Positions 52,104-62,205 of a stretch of 64,000 nt of DNA are shown piece by piece. The notes beneath the pieces are model-generated. The model saw only the letters and a program-made list of their open reading frames with translations, did no database searches and was not told the origin of the DNA. Position 1 is the stretch's first letter. Each line of letters begins with the position of its first letter. Origin of the DNA: Cohnella sp. CFH 77786 (GTDB lineage Bacteria > Bacillota > Bacilli > Paenibacillales > Paenibacillaceae); the NCBI RefSeq assembly GCF_019400745.1, contig NZ_WJIB01000009.1:1-64000 (forward strand). The letters are read 5' to 3'. A program made the position numbers and the translations under genes.

Positions 52104-53723
52104 TTATTTCTTGGACGCGAGGAACGCGTCGACTTGACGTTGATATTCGTCGACGATTTTCTGGGCGCCGGCTTTCTCCAGACGCTTGCGGGCATCGGCG
52201 ATCGCATCGTCCACCGAGCCTTTCACGACGCCGAAGGACAGCGGCTTGACGTATTGGGTCAGCACGTTGCCGACGGCGGCCAGCTCGTTCTTCACGCTGC
52301 TGTCGTCGAAGTTGAACGCTTGAAGCACCGGATTGTTGACGGCCGTGCTCAGCATGTTATTGCGCAGGTCATCGTAATTCGGAAGTCCGCCTTCGATCGG
52401 ACGAACGAGCTTGTCGTCGCGCCAGCCCCACGGGCAAGCGCCTTCCGGCGGGTAGTTCGGGCTGTCGGCCAGCAGCTTGATGCTCTTGCCGTCGGCTCCG
52501 ATGTCGTAATGCTTGCCTTTGATGCCGTAGAACGTCAGATCGAAGTAACGCGGATCGTTACGGAACAGGTCGAGCATCATGAGAGCGCGTTCCGGGTTTT
52601 TGGAGTTTTTGTTGATGCCTACGCCGTTCTGGATATACGGCTTCAGATCGACCGGACGGCCGAAGTTCGTGTCGATCGCCATGGCCTTCCATTCCGGATG
52701 CTCCGTATTGACGGTCGTGTACAGCGAGTTGATCGTGGACAGGTTTTGTCCGAAGATGGCGGCTTTGCCGGTTTTGAACGCTTCGTTGTCCGCCGTTTTG
52801 CTGACCATGGCGCTTTTCGACCAGTAGCCGGCGTCCGCCCATTCTTTCGCTTTCTTCACGCCTTCGACGAACAGGTCGGTTTGGTAGAACGGAATCACTT
52901 TGGCTTTCGGGTCGTTGGAATCATAGTACATCTTCAGGTTGCCGGTGCCTTGGAGATCGAACCAGCCTTTCATCTTGTCCCACGGAACGAACAGCGGGAC
53001 GCCGTCCCATCCGAGCCCGGCGGCGTTAACCGGGATCAGGCCTTTTTCGTTTTTCACGATGGCATCGTAATATTTGGCGAGATTTTCCGGCTTGGCGGCC
53101 AGCTCTTTCGGATCCAGGCCGTATTTCTCCACCAGATCGCCGCGCAGCAAGGAAATGGAGCCTTGGATTTCTTTGTAGTTCATCGGGAGCATGTAGACTT
53201 TGCCGTCGATTTTGGCCGATTCCCAAGCTTCCGGATACATGCTCGCGGCCGTTTTCGGCGCGTATTTCTCCAGCATGTCCTTCGTGATCTCGAGGAAGCC
53301 GCCTTTGGTCGCCTGGGTATTGTACTGAGCCCAGTTGGCCGTGTAGATGAGATCGAAATCTTCGCCGGAAGCGAACAGCAGCGGATACTTCTGCTGCCAA
53401 TCGCCCCAGGACAGGAAGCTGACTTCCACCGTTGCGTTGATGTCCTGCTTCAGCAGCTTGTTGACTTCGGCATAGACGAGGTCGAAGTCTTTCGGCTTAT
53501 CGCCGAGCAAATACATCTTGAGCTTCACTTCTTTGGAGGTGTCCGCGCCGGCCGGGTTGGCCGATCCGGATGCGGACGGTTCGGCCGATGCCGAAGCGGA
53601 AGGAGACGCCGAGGTAGACGGGCTGGACGATGCCTCGTTCTTGCTGTTGCCGCAACCGGCCAGTACGAACGTAAGAAGCATGACGATTGCAAACAGGCCT
53701 TGCCATTTCAAACGCTTTTTCAT
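52104..53723 (-). CDS. extracellular sugar-binding lipoprotein
   Basis: This 539-residue solute-binding lipoprotein has signal peptide and lipobox VLAGC, then a low-complexity Ser/Ala/Pro linker (about 30-60), and a DUF3502-type C-terminus (LPNYDDLRNNMLSTAVNNPV, LEKAGAQKIVDEYQRQVDAF). ABC family 1 features such as SFLSWGDWQQKYPLLFASGEDFDLIYT are clear. It follows the two permeases. Substrate unknown, probably a galactoside given GH42 at the end of the operon. Confidence 0.92.
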   Translation of the reverse strand: MKKRLKWQGLFAIVMLLTFVLAGCGNSKNEASSSPSTSASPSASASAEPSASGSANPAGADTSKEVKLKMYLLGDKPKDFDLVYAEVNKLLKQDINATVEVSFLSWGDWQQKYPLLFASGEDFDLIYTANWAQYNTQATKGGFLEITKDMLEKYAPKTAASMYPEAWESAKIDGKVYMLPMNYKEIQGSISLLRGDLVEKYGLDPKELAAKPENLAKYYDAIVKNEKGLIPVNAAGLGWDGVPLFVPWDKMKGWFDLQGTGNLKMYYDSNDPKAKVIPFYQTDLFVEGVKKAKEWADAGYWSKSAMVSKTADNEAFKTGKAAIFGQNLSTINSLYTTVNTEHPEWKAMAIDTNFGRPVDLKPYIQNGVGINKNSKNPERALMMLDLFRNDPRYFDLTFYGIKGKHYDIGADGKSIKLLADSPNYPPEGACPWGWRDDKLVRPIEGGLPNYDDLRNNMLSTAVNNPVLQAFNFDDSSVKNELAAVGNVLTQYVKPLSFGVVKGSVDDAIADARKRLEKAGAQKIVDEYQRQVDAFLASKK

Positions 53724-53773
53724 TCGGGTACCCCTCTCGTATGTGCGTTTATGATAAACCGGATTTCCCGGGC

Positions 53774-54655
53774 TTACCCTTTGACCGCGCCGATCGTGAC
53801 GCCCTGGACGAAATATCGCTGGACGAACGGGTACAGGAACACGATCGGTCCCGTCGCGACGAGCGTCATCGCCATCTTGTAGGCGTCCGACGGCATCGTC
53901 GGCATCGCGATTCCCGCTTGCATCATCGCGGCGTTCACGAACTCCAGTTTGCTCAAGATCTGGAACAGATAGTATTGGAGATTGTATAAGTTCTCTCTAT
54001 CAATGAACAGCATCGTGTTGAACCAATCGTTCCAGTAATTCAGCGCGATGAAGAGCCCGATGGTGGCGAGCGCCGACTTGAGAAGCGGCAGCATGAGCCG
54101 GACGAAGATGGTGAAGTCTCCCGCGCCGTCGATGCGAGCCGATTCCTTGATCGCTTCCGGTATGGCGCTCATGAAGCTGCGCATGATAAGGATGTAGAAT
54201 ACGTTCAGGAGCAGCGGGACAATCAGCGCCAGTAGGTTGTTCTTCAGGTGCAGATACTTCACGATCATGATGTACCAAGGAACGAGTCCTCCGCTGAACA
54301 GCGTCGTAAAGTAGAAATAGAACGCGAAGTAGTTGCGGTATTTGAAGTCCTTGGCGTTCAGTACGTAGGCGGTCATCGCCGTGATGAACAGACCCGCGGC
54401 CGTCCCGACGACCGTGACGATAATGGTGACGCCGTATGCCCGCAATAGAGCGCCGGCCGACTCGCCCAGCAATTGATAGGCGGCTCCCGAGAATTGGCCC
54501 GGCCACAGCCGGTAGCCGTCGGAGACGATCGATTCCTGCGAGGTCAGCGATCCGATGATGACCATGTAGAAAGGAATCAGGCAAAGGACGGCGAACAGGC
54601 CGACGAACGAATAGCCGAGCAGGTTGAACAGGAAGCGGTCATAACGCAGTCGCAT
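53774..54655 (-). CDS. YtcP/LplC-type ABC sugar permease
   Basis: This 293-residue permease has six helices, the EAA loop IPEAIKESARIDGAGDFTIFVRLMLPL and the ending QRYFVQGVTIGAVKG. It pairs with the permease 12 bases upstream. No ATPase gene is present, as usual for this group. Confidence 0.93.
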   Translation of the reverse strand: MRLRYDRFLFNLLGYSFVGLFAVLCLIPFYMVIIGSLTSQESIVSDGYRLWPGQFSGAAYQLLGESAGALLRAYGVTIIVTVVGTAAGLFITAMTAYVLNAKDFKYRNYFAFYFYFTTLFSGGLVPWYIMIVKYLHLKNNLLALIVPLLLNVFYILIMRSFMSAIPEAIKESARIDGAGDFTIFVRLMLPLLKSALATIGLFIALNYWNDWFNTMLFIDRENLYNLQYYLFQILSKLEFVNAAMMQAGIAMPTMPSDAYKMAMTLVATGPIVFLYPFVQRYFVQGVTIGAVKG

Positions 54656-54667
54656 GCGAATCTCCCC

Positions 54668-55582
54668 CTAGAACAGCGCGTAGTCTTTTTCGACCCGGCG
54701 CACGAAGTAGTTGACGGTAATGATGATGACGAAGGAGAGAACGGACTGGTAAACGCCGGCTGCGGCGGACATTCCGAATTCCTGGATCGTCAGCAGCGAG
54801 CGGACGACGAACGTGTCGATGACGTCGGTCTTGTCGAAGACGAGCCCGTTGTCGCCGACGATCTGGTAGAACATCTGGAAGTCGCCGCGGACGATATTTC
54901 CGACGGACAACAGAATCAGAATGATGATCGTCGGTACGAGAGCGGGAAGCGTAATGTGCCGGATTCGCTGGAACACGTTCGCCCCGTCGATTTCCGCCGC
55001 CTCGTACGTTTCGTTGTCGATGTTCATGATCGCCGCCAAATAGAAGACGGTGCCGTACCCGACCGATTTCCAGGCGCTGAAGAATAAGATGATCCAGATC
55101 CAGGCGGACGAGTTGGAATAGACGTCAATGGGGTCAGCCCCGAGCGATTTCAACAGCGTATTGACCGAACCGAACTCGAAGTTGAACAGGTTGTAGACGA
55201 AAGCTCCGACGACAACCCAGGAGATGAAGTAAGGCAAAAAGATCGCGGATTGAAGAAACCTGCGGAGGTATTTCCCCGCCATTTCCGCCAGGATGATCGC
55301 GATGACGATCTCCAGACCGTTATTGATGATCATGAACGCGGCGTTGTACAAAATCGTGTTGATCGTGACTTGAAACAGCTGGCCGGACTCCCAGAAATAG
55401 CGGAAGTTCTCGAAGCCGACCCACGGGCTTCCGAAAATGCCGTCATTGTAGTTGAACTGCTTGAAAGCGATGACAATTCCGCCCATCGGCAGGTAGGCCA
55501 GCACGAGGTAAAACAGGACGGCCGGCGAAATCATCAGGAACTTGATTCGGTTCCGTTTCAGCTCCTTCAAAAATGAGGTCAT
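54668..55582 (-). CDS. LplB-type ABC sugar permease
   Basis: This 304-residue permease has six helices and the EAA loop YEAAEIDGANVFQRIRHITLPAL. The start at 55582 (MTSFLKELKRNRIKF) has AGAAGGAG in front; the frame is open further upstream but without a ribosome site and through the promoter. First gene of the operon, divergent from the regulator pair. Confidence 0.93.
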   Translation of the reverse strand: MTSFLKELKRNRIKFLMISPAVLFYLVLAYLPMGGIVIAFKQFNYNDGIFGSPWVGFENFRYFWESGQLFQVTINTILYNAAFMIINNGLEIVIAIILAEMAGKYLRRFLQSAIFLPYFISWVVVGAFVYNLFNFEFGSVNTLLKSLGADPIDVYSNSSAWIWIILFFSAWKSVGYGTVFYLAAIMNIDNETYEAAEIDGANVFQRIRHITLPALVPTIIILILLSVGNIVRGDFQMFYQIVGDNGLVFDKTDVIDTFVVRSLLTIQEFGMSAAAGVYQSVLSFVIIITVNYFVRRVEKDYALF

Positions 55583-55794
55583 AAGCGAGTCTCCTTCTCC
55601 TGTTGCTCTTTGTCTACCCCCATGATATAAGAGAACGGTCCCGACAATATACCGCACAAAACTATAAAAACGAGGAAGAAACATTCTTGTTGCCGCTTAC
55701 AAGCATTGCTTATTGATAAATCCCACCGTAACGCCAATAATTGAAGTTGCCGATAGGCAAGAACCCTCATGCGGCATCCGGGAGGAACCACGGC
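55583..55794. promoter_or_regulatory. divergent promoter region of uptake operon and YesN/YesM
   Basis: A 212-bp AT-rich stretch between divergent operons is the expected binding region of the YesN-type regulator. Candidate elements such as TATATC and TATAAA are seen on the operon side, but I cannot fix -35/-10 pairs or direct repeats with confidence. Confidence 0.45.
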
Positions 55795-57402
55795 ATGATC
55801 AAGCTGCTCGTTGTCGATGACGAAAAAATGACCCGGGAAGGTCTTCTTCACCATATTCCTTGGAGGGAACTCGGCATCGATATGGTCCGTTCCGCCGAGG
55901 ACGGCTTGCAGGCCATTCGGACCTGCGATACGTACAAGCCCGATATCGTGCTGACCGACGTGAAAATGCCGGTGATGGACGGGATCGAATTCGCCGGAAA
56001 GCTCCGGGATTCGCTGCCGGATTGCGTCATCCTGTTCCTGAGCAGCTACGCGGACAAAACATACTTGAAATCCGCCATCCAGCTGCATGCGTTGGATTAT
56101 ATCGAGAAGCCGGTCGATCTCGAGGAACTGAAAGCCCATCTTCGCCGGGCGGTCGCCGTCTGCCTGGAGCGCCGCGACCGGAGGAGCCGGGAAAACCGGC
56201 TCGAACAGGTAGTCAGCGAAAGCCGGACGCTCTGGAAGGAAAAAATCGCGCTGCAATGGATCGGGGGTCCGGAAGACGCCGCGGAAGCCCGCAGGGACAT
56301 GGAGCGCGCAGGGATCGACATTCCTTCCGGGGCGAGATTCGTGACCGCCGTCATGAAGCTGTGCGAGCCGGACGCCGACCTGCAAAGCCTGCAGGCCCGC
56401 AAGAACGAAGCGCTCGCCACAATCGAAACGACGTTCGGCAGCTTCGGACTTGCTTGCGTATGCGGGTTTAAAGACACGCAGCATTTGATCGTACATGCTT
56501 ATTCCCCGGCCGGCAAGCACCCCGATCCGGACAAGCTCGTTGGACCGGCGGGGCTTGTCCGGGATCGGCTCGGCTCCATGCTGGGCAGGCCGGTACGCGC
56601 CTTTACCGGCATCGGTGTCCGGGTGCAAGGCGCGGAACGGATCCTCGATTCCTACCGGGCGGCCGTCGTGGCGGTGCAGAGGCAGTTTTTCGCCGGTTAC
56701 AACCGGATACTCGTTTACCGCGAACTCGGAGAATCGGACTTTCGGCCTCTGACCATGGACGAATCGACCATCGCAGCCTTCGCTTCCCTTCTGGCCGAAG
56801 GGCGGATGGACGATGCCGCCCATTTCGTCCGCCGGTTGGTCGAACGGCTTCGAGGAAGCCAGGACGTTCTCGTGGGCAACGCCAAAAACTTCTTTTTCCA
56901 GCTTCTGCTCGCCCTGTTCCGCGCCGCCGATCAGCAGAACGTTCCGCTGAACGAGGAACGAAGAGACGACGATTTTTTATGGAACGTCATTTTTCGATTC
57001 CATATCCTGGACGAGCTCGAGACGTACGCGCTGGACAAGCTCGCCCTTTTCTCCGAGCAGCTGAAGCTCAAGGAGAACGAAGGCTCCATCGCTTATCATA
57101 TCCGGAAAATCGTCCTTAAACATTTACAGGATTCCGAGCTTTCGATCAAGACGATCGCCGACGCCCTTTACTTGACCCCCAACTATTTGAGTCTTCAGTT
57201 CAAGAAGGAAACGGGGCTGACGATCAACCAGTTCTTGACCGAATCCCGCATCGAACGCGCCCAGGAGCTGCTGAAGGACCGAAGGTACAAGCTGTACGAA
57301 GTCGCTTCGCTCGTCGGGTTCCAGGACGCCAATTATTTCGCCAAGACGTTCAAAAAAGTGACCGGCATGACCCCTTCGGAATATAAGGAGAAGTTTTCAT
57401 GA
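55795..57402 (+). CDS. YesN-like response regulator, AraC-type output
   Basis: This 535-residue protein has a receiver (LLVVDDEKMTREGLLHH, D55 in VLTDVKMPVMDG, K near 105), a middle DUF-like region, and an AraC double HTH (IKTIADALYLTPNYLSLQFKKETG, VASLVGFQDANYFAKTFKKVTG). ATG 55795 is nine bases after GGAGG. It overlaps the sensor kinase by ATGA and is divergent from the permease/lipoprotein/GH42 operon, its likely target. Confidence 0.94.
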   Translation: MIKLLVVDDEKMTREGLLHHIPWRELGIDMVRSAEDGLQAIRTCDTYKPDIVLTDVKMPVMDGIEFAGKLRDSLPDCVILFLSSYADKTYLKSAIQLHALDYIEKPVDLEELKAHLRRAVAVCLERRDRRSRENRLEQVVSESRTLWKEKIALQWIGGPEDAAEARRDMERAGIDIPSGARFVTAVMKLCEPDADLQSLQARKNEALATIETTFGSFGLACVCGFKDTQHLIVHAYSPAGKHPDPDKLVGPAGLVRDRLGSMLGRPVRAFTGIGVRVQGAERILDSYRAAVVAVQRQFFAGYNRILVYRELGESDFRPLTMDESTIAAFASLLAEGRMDDAAHFVRRLVERLRGSQDVLVGNAKNFFFQLLLALFRAADQQNVPLNEERRDDDFLWNVIFRFHILDELETYALDKLALFSEQLKLKENEGSIAYHIRKIVLKHLQDSELSIKTIADALYLTPNYLSLQFKKETGLTINQFLTESRIERAQELLKDRRYKLYEVASLVGFQDANYFAKTFKKVTGMTPSEYKEKFS

Positions 57403-59201
57403 CTTTTACCGGCGCTTACCGGAATCTGAAGCTGAAGCACAAGCTGCTCATTTTCAATTCCCTGCTCATCTTGGTCACGCTGGGAACGCTGGCTTACATC
57501 TCTTACCGGGAAAGCGCCAAGACGCTCAATTCCGAGATTCTGTATTCGACCAAGCAGGTGTTCGCCCAGACCGACAATTTCCTCAGCTACAAGCTGAGCA
57601 AAATCATCGACGTTTCCGACGCGATCGCGCTCGACGGCAATCTGAACGACTACCTGTCCCGGCCGGAATCCGAGTACGGGCTGCCCGCGCAGCTCCGGGA
57701 TTTCCAGAACCTGTCCCTCAATCTGTCGTCTTTCCAGAAGAACGACGACATCTACCGGATCCGGTTGTTCATTCCCGATTATCTAATCTATGCCAACGAA
57801 CGGATGAACTTCTTTCCGCTGAGCGAATTCGCCTCGTCGGCCCTGAACGGCAAGCTGCTCGGACATACGGGGAAAATGATGTGGATCTCGGACGGGCAAG
57901 CCATTCCGTCCTTGCGGGATCCGGAGCAAAAGACCGTGCATTCGATCCGGTTCATCAAAAATTTCAGCCGGCTCGACGATAAGATCGGGGTGCTCGATGT
58001 CGATATTCGTCTCGACGTTCTTCAGGACATCGTCAAGAGAGCCAACACGTCCCGCGGAGGCGCTGCCTATTTGCAAAATGCCGATGGGCTCGTCGTTGCG
58101 GCCTCGAACGACAGCCGGGCCGCCGACTGGCGTCTGCCGCCCGGCACCGCGGCGGAGATCGCCGGACAAGCGGATCCGTGGCGGCAGCTTACGATTCGCG
58201 GAGAAAGCGTGCTGGCGGGCGCGAAAAACATCCGGGGAACCGACTGGACCCTCGTTTCCATCGTTCCGCTCAAGGAAGTCTATTCGTTAAGCAACCGGTT
58301 CCGGAACCAGATCATCCTGTCCATGGTTCTTCTGGCCTTGGCGGCCAACCTGTTCGGCTATTGGATTTCGAGCTCCATGACGGCCCGGATCGGCATCGTC
58401 ATCCGCAAAATGCGGAAAGTTCAGTCCGGAGAGCTCGATACGGTCAAGCTGCCCGCCACCAAGGACGAAATCGGCGAGCTGGTCGAGAACTTCAACTATA
58501 TGGTGGGCCGGATGAAGGTGTTCATCGACGAACAATACAAACTGGGTCAAGAAGCCAAAAGCTCCGAGCTCAAGGCGCTGCAGTCCCAGATCAACCCGCA
58601 TTTCCTCTACAATACGCTCGATTTGATCAATTGGATGGCCATTCAGCGGAGCGTTCCGGAAATCTCGTCCCTGGTCGCCTCGCTCAGCCGGTTCTACAAG
58701 CTCAGCCTCAACAAGGGAGAGGAAATCATTTCCGTCGCCGACGAATTGACGCACGTGAAGCTGTATGTCGAAATCCAGAACAAACGGTTCTCGGACGCGG
58801 TTTCGCTTCATATCGACGTGGACGAAAGCGTCGGCGATTGCCGCATTCCGAAGATCACGCTTCAGCCGATCGTGGAGAACGCCATTCTCCATGGCATTCG
58901 GGAGAAGAGCGAACGCAAGGGGGTAATTTTCATTTATTCTTACCCGGACAGCGAAGATATGATCCTCGTGATCCAGGACAACGGCGTCGGGATTCCGGAA
59001 GAACTCGTTGAGGCGTTTAACCGGGGAGACAGTCCGGAGAAGACGGACGGCGGCTACGGGGTCAAAAACATCAATCACCGTCTGAAGCTGTATTACGGGG
59101 AGCAATATGGCTTGCGTTTCGAGAGCCAAGTCGGCGTCGGAACGTCGGTCGAAATCCGGATTCCGGCAACGGGCGCGGGGATGGAGGACGACGCAGAGTA
59201 G
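57399..59201 (+). CDS. YesM-like sensor histidine kinase
   Basis: This 600-residue membrane kinase has N-terminal helix (about 16-36), a dCache-like extracellular domain with FSRLDDKIGVLDVDIRLDVL and GTDWTLVSIVPLKEVY, second helix (about 305-325), a HAMP segment, H401 in SQINPHFLYNTLDLINW, PIVENAILHGI and DNGVGIPEE. The start overlaps the regulator stop. It senses an extracellular signal, probably the sugar taken up by the divergent operon. Confidence 0.94.
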   Translation: MTFTGAYRNLKLKHKLLIFNSLLILVTLGTLAYISYRESAKTLNSEILYSTKQVFAQTDNFLSYKLSKIIDVSDAIALDGNLNDYLSRPESEYGLPAQLRDFQNLSLNLSSFQKNDDIYRIRLFIPDYLIYANERMNFFPLSEFASSALNGKLLGHTGKMMWISDGQAIPSLRDPEQKTVHSIRFIKNFSRLDDKIGVLDVDIRLDVLQDIVKRANTSRGGAAYLQNADGLVVAASNDSRAADWRLPPGTAAEIAGQADPWRQLTIRGESVLAGAKNIRGTDWTLVSIVPLKEVYSLSNRFRNQIILSMVLLALAANLFGYWISSSMTARIGIVIRKMRKVQSGELDTVKLPATKDEIGELVENFNYMVGRMKVFIDEQYKLGQEAKSSELKALQSQINPHFLYNTLDLINWMAIQRSVPEISSLVASLSRFYKLSLNKGEEIISVADELTHVKLYVEIQNKRFSDAVSLHIDVDESVGDCRIPKITLQPIVENAILHGIREKSERKGVIFIYSYPDSEDMILVIQDNGVGIPEELVEAFNRGDSPEKTDGGYGVKNINHRLKLYYGEQYGLRFESQVGVGTSVEIRIPATGAGMEDDAE

Positions 59202-59397
59202 AAGTCGTGCACCTTACCGGCGGATGGCAAGGGAACGGGGAGGAGATCGGGGATGGAGATCGGGGAAGGAAAAGCGTTTGATTCGGGGCATGGACGTGTC
59301 GGTTCTCGATGAAGTCGGAACGGGCAGCGGGACGTACTAGTAGAAATTGAAGCGTCAGGGCACGCTGCCCGACTTGAAGGTCGGTGCCTGCCAACCG
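59202..59397. other. intergenic stretch with no supported gene
   Basis: Purine-rich sequence after the kinase gene. No start with ribosome site, no clear terminator. It leads into the CAACC-type repeat array. Confidence 0.4.
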
Positions 59398-59493
59398 CCA
59401 ACGAGACCGCCAACCAATCGCCAACCGCGAGACCGCCAACTAGACCGCCAACCGCGAGACTAGACCGATAACCAGTCGCCAACCGCCTGCCGC
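59398..59493. repeat. degenerate tandem repeat of GACCGCCAAC type
   Basis: About eight irregular units around GCCAACC and GAGACCGCCAAC lie directly before palindromic element copy 4. The array is more diverged than those at 1 and 33370 but has the same base bias and position. Confidence 0.8.
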
Positions 59494-59508
59494 CAAGCTG
59501 GGAATACA

Positions 59509-59694
59509 CTAAGAACCAAAATACAACTATTTTTCTAAAATCGGATCATTTTAGGGTGATTGAAAACCAAAATACAGTCAGTTTGCAAGATATTCTAGAT
59601 TTTCTTATAAATCGAAGGGGGTTAACTGTATTTTGGACTTTGGTCACGGTTTTTGAGGGGGATTTTCGAAAAATAACTGTATTTTGGTTCTTAG
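59509..59694. repeat. 186-bp palindromic repeat element, copy 4 (F-F-R-R)
   Basis: Direct motifs at 59509-59534 and 59560-59584; inverted motifs at 59622-59642 and 59671-59694. The spacers TTTTTCTAAAATC and GATTTTCGAAAAAT are also complementary, showing that the pairing extends beyond the motifs. Confidence 0.9.
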
Positions 59695-59826
59695 TTGTTT
59701 GGAACACGTACGACTTGGAGGGCTTCGGTCGTTCACAAGATCACCGAAACAACTTTCCGCCTCGGCCACGTTGGGCAAGAGTTGCCCGATTCTATCGAAC
59801 AACTCTTTGCCGCATGGGGGCAGCCG

Positions 59827-60801
59827 TCAACGAAGCGGGGCGAAGCCTTCCACCTGCTTCAAAATCCGTTCGATCTCATTCAAGATGTCGGCACTTAATT
59901 GAACTTCGACGGCTTTGACGTTCTCTTCGATCTGGGACGGACGGGTCGCGCCGATCAAGGCCGAGCTCACGCCGGGCTGGCGCAGCACCCATGCCAGGGA
60001 CAGCTGGGCAAGCGAGATGCCGGCTTCCTTCGCCAAACGGTCCAGATGTTCCACGCATTCGAGTACGTCATCCCGCAAGTAGCTGTTGACAACTCCGTTT
60101 ACCGACGCGTTCGCCGCGCGGCTATCCGCCGGAAGCTCGGCTCCCCGCTTGTATTTCCCCGTCAAGATGCCCTGTGCGAGAGGCGAAAAAACGATTTGTC
60201 CGATTCCCGCGCTCTCGCTGACCGGGATTACCTCTTGCTCGATATAGCGCTCGAACATATTGTAAATCGGCTGGTTGGACACGAGCGGACGCAGGTTCAG
60301 CCGTTTGGAGATGCCGACCGCGTCGGCAATCTGGGCGGCGCTCCATTCGCTGACGGCGGCATACAGGATTTTGCCTTGCGCCGTCAGGTCGTCCAGCGCC
60401 CGAAGCGTCTCTTCGAGCGGGGTTTCCCGATCGAACCGGTGGCAAAAATAAAGATCGATATAGTCGACGCCCAGCCGCTTCAGGCTGGCATCGCATTGCT
60501 CCATGATGTGCTTTCTTGAAAGCCCGCCGTCATTAGGCCCCGGTCCCATCCGGAAAAACACCTTGGTGGAAAGCACGTAGCTGGAACGTTCGTATGGCTT
60601 CAGCGCCGCCCCGAGCGCCTTCTCGCCCTCTCCACTGTTGTATGCGTTGGACGTGTCGAAGAAATTGATGCCGGATTCTACGGCTTTCCGGATACAGGCG
60701 TCGGCTGCTTCCTGCTCGTACGCCGTGCCATAAGTCAACCAACTGCCCAGCCCGATCTCGCTTACCTTGATTCCGCTGTTTCCAACGCGTCTGTACTTCA
60801 T
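59827..60801 (-). CDS. aldo/keto reductase
   Basis: This 324-residue NADPH-dependent reductase has the catalytic tetrad D49, Y54, K80 and H121 (FFDTSNAYNSGEGEKALG, LSTKVFF, LYFCHRFD) and the cofactor segments VSNQPIYNMFER, FSPLAQGILTGKY and ALIGATRPSQIEEN. It resembles Kv-beta/YhdN-type members. Divergent from an HxlR regulator, which suggests induction by reactive carbonyls or quinones. The TATA-less upstream region has an AGGAGACGAAA ribosome site. Confidence 0.92.
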   Translation of the reverse strand: MKYRRVGNSGIKVSEIGLGSWLTYGTAYEQEAADACIRKAVESGINFFDTSNAYNSGEGEKALGAALKPYERSSYVLSTKVFFRMGPGPNDGGLSRKHIMEQCDASLKRLGVDYIDLYFCHRFDRETPLEETLRALDDLTAQGKILYAAVSEWSAAQIADAVGISKRLNLRPLVSNQPIYNMFERYIEQEVIPVSESAGIGQIVFSPLAQGILTGKYKRGAELPADSRAANASVNGVVNSYLRDDVLECVEHLDRLAKEAGISLAQLSLAWVLRQPGVSSALIGATRPSQIEENVKAVEVQLSADILNEIERILKQVEGFAPLR

Positions 60802-60983
60802 CTCTTATTTCGTCTCCTTTTCCGCTTCGTACTAAATCGAATGATAAGGGAAAGCCGGCGATGAGGGAAGTACGCACTTTTCCTTCACTTGGTTACCTAG
60901 AGGTTACGATCGGATCGGACCGCTGGTTGCCCGATGCGGATTAGTGTATAGTTTGACTAATGATCGATTGCGGAGGTACGGTT

Positions 60984-61313
60984 ATGGACGAATTGCAACA
61001 GATGAAGTCGCTTACCAATTACGAGTGCTCCATCGAAAAATGCCTGAACGTCATCGGAGGAAAATGGTCTTTCCTGGTGCTGAGGGAGCTCTTTTGCGGG
61101 AAAAGGCGTTTCGGAGAACTGAAGAGCTGCATTCACGGCATCAGCCCGAAGTCGCTTGCTCAAACCTTGCGCCACCTGGAGGAGAACGGCATCGTGGTTC
61201 GCGAGGCTCATGCGACGATACCGCCGACCGTGGAATACGATTTGACGAAGAAGGGTCATACGCTTCATGACATCATCATCGAAATGAAAAAGTGGGGAAC
61301 CTATTGGGCGTAG
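60984..61313 (+). CDS. HxlR-family transcriptional regulator
   Basis: This 109-residue winged-helix protein has the HxlR text YECSIEKCLNVIGGKWSFLVLRELFCGKRRFGEL, ISPKSLAQTLRHLEENGIVVREAHATIPPTVEYDLTKKG. The early Cys in the ECSIEKC motif is where HypR/YodB-type members sense electrophiles. GGAGG nine bases before ATG. It likely controls the divergent reductase gene. Confidence 0.92.
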   Translation: MDELQQMKSLTNYECSIEKCLNVIGGKWSFLVLRELFCGKRRFGELKSCIHGISPKSLAQTLRHLEENGIVVREAHATIPPTVEYDLTKKGHTLHDIIIEMKKWGTYWA

Positions 61314-61694
61314 CGGGCGGAACGGCGATATGCTTCACCCAAGCGGTCGAACAGCTCCGCTCTATACCGGCGAAGACCGAATCCTTGGTCTCAGCCGTTT
61401 TTTTTGCGAATGTTGATGATTGTTTCGATTCGAGTATTCATCGGCAAATTGGCGGTGAAGGGCCGCGTTGAACCGCGGCCCTGATTCCCTTGTTGTCCGG
61501 ATTGCCGATACTGCAGCGGCCCATCCCGGTCTATCGCTTGAACTGCCGGCTGAAAAGGGAGATCCCGTACACTTGGCGGAAAACCTCGAAGCCGTACCCG
61601 GCGCTGATCCCGAGGGACGCGACGATGTCTTCGATCCGGACCGAGCCCGCCGATTCCCGATCATCTTCCGACGCGTGCGGTTTGAATCTGATTT
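61314..61694. other. decayed region without a supported gene
   Basis: A minus-strand frame contains SVRIEDIVASLGISAGYGFE, VFRQVYGISLFSRQFKR and stop near 61541, which is HTH-like (AraC-type?), but it lacks a start and context. Nothing else is convincing. Confidence 0.35.
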
Positions 61695-61960
61695 TCAAGG
61701 CTTCGGCTTCAGCTTCAGCTCGCCTTCCATGACGCCGTCCGGAATCGCGAAAGAAGCCGGCCCCTGCTCGTGATCGTAGAACAAGCTCGAGATCGGTGCC
61801 CGACAATCGTATACCCAGAACGTCTCCCCGTCTTCCTCGAGGAGAGACGTCCTGCCTATGTAAATGCCGCGAGCAGCTCCGCCTGCTGCATGATGCTGTG
61901 CCACGTTTCCTCTACCTCCGTCGAGTCGGTAAAGCTCATCCGCACGCTGCTTATTTTACC
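61695..61960 (-). pseudogene. HelD-type helicase, N-terminal remnant
   Basis: The minus strand reads EVEETWHSIMQQAELLAA, then in another frame RGIYIGRTSLLEEDGETFWV, YDCRAPISSLFYDHEQGPAS and DGVMEGELKLK. These match the RNA-polymerase-associated HelD/UvrD-like helicases (ETM..QQAEL, YIG..SL, YDWRAPISSL(F/Y)Y, EGE..LKRQ). Internal deletion, frameshift and loss of all helicase motifs make it inactive. Confidence 0.7.
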
Positions 61961-62091
61961 GTACTGAAAATCCTGGGTTTCACCTCCATGCGTCGAGATA
62001 AGACGCTTGCCCGTCGCCACGCGCGGCGCACCCCCGAGAATACGATTCTGTTCATTGCGTTCGCTGAGGCGCGCTAGGCTCATGGATCGGC

Positions 62092-62205
62092 ATGTACGCT
62101 TATCGCCATAAAACAAAGCATCTCGGCTTTACGATCGGCGTGCCGTTGCTAGTGCTGTGGAACGCGTTCGGCTTTATGTGGTTGACGGGGAGGCTTCCTC
62201 TATAA
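62092..62205 (+). pseudogene. DUF1294 membrane protein, C-terminal fragment
   Basis: 37 codons, MYAYRHKTKHLGFTIGVPLL and VLWNAFGFMWLTG, match the end of small DUF1294 membrane proteins (Y..RHKT.H..F..G.P). The preceding helices are missing. It overlaps the 3' end of the gene on the other strand by 32 bases. Confidence 0.55.

Noticed and set aside
52029..53882. 617-codon plus-strand frame across the lipoprotein gene
   Set aside because: Shadow of the minus-strand solute-binding protein, whose lipobox and domain text are unmistakable.
55579..56823. 414-codon minus-strand frame covering the response regulator
   Set aside because: Antisense shadow; the plus strand encodes the receiver domain.
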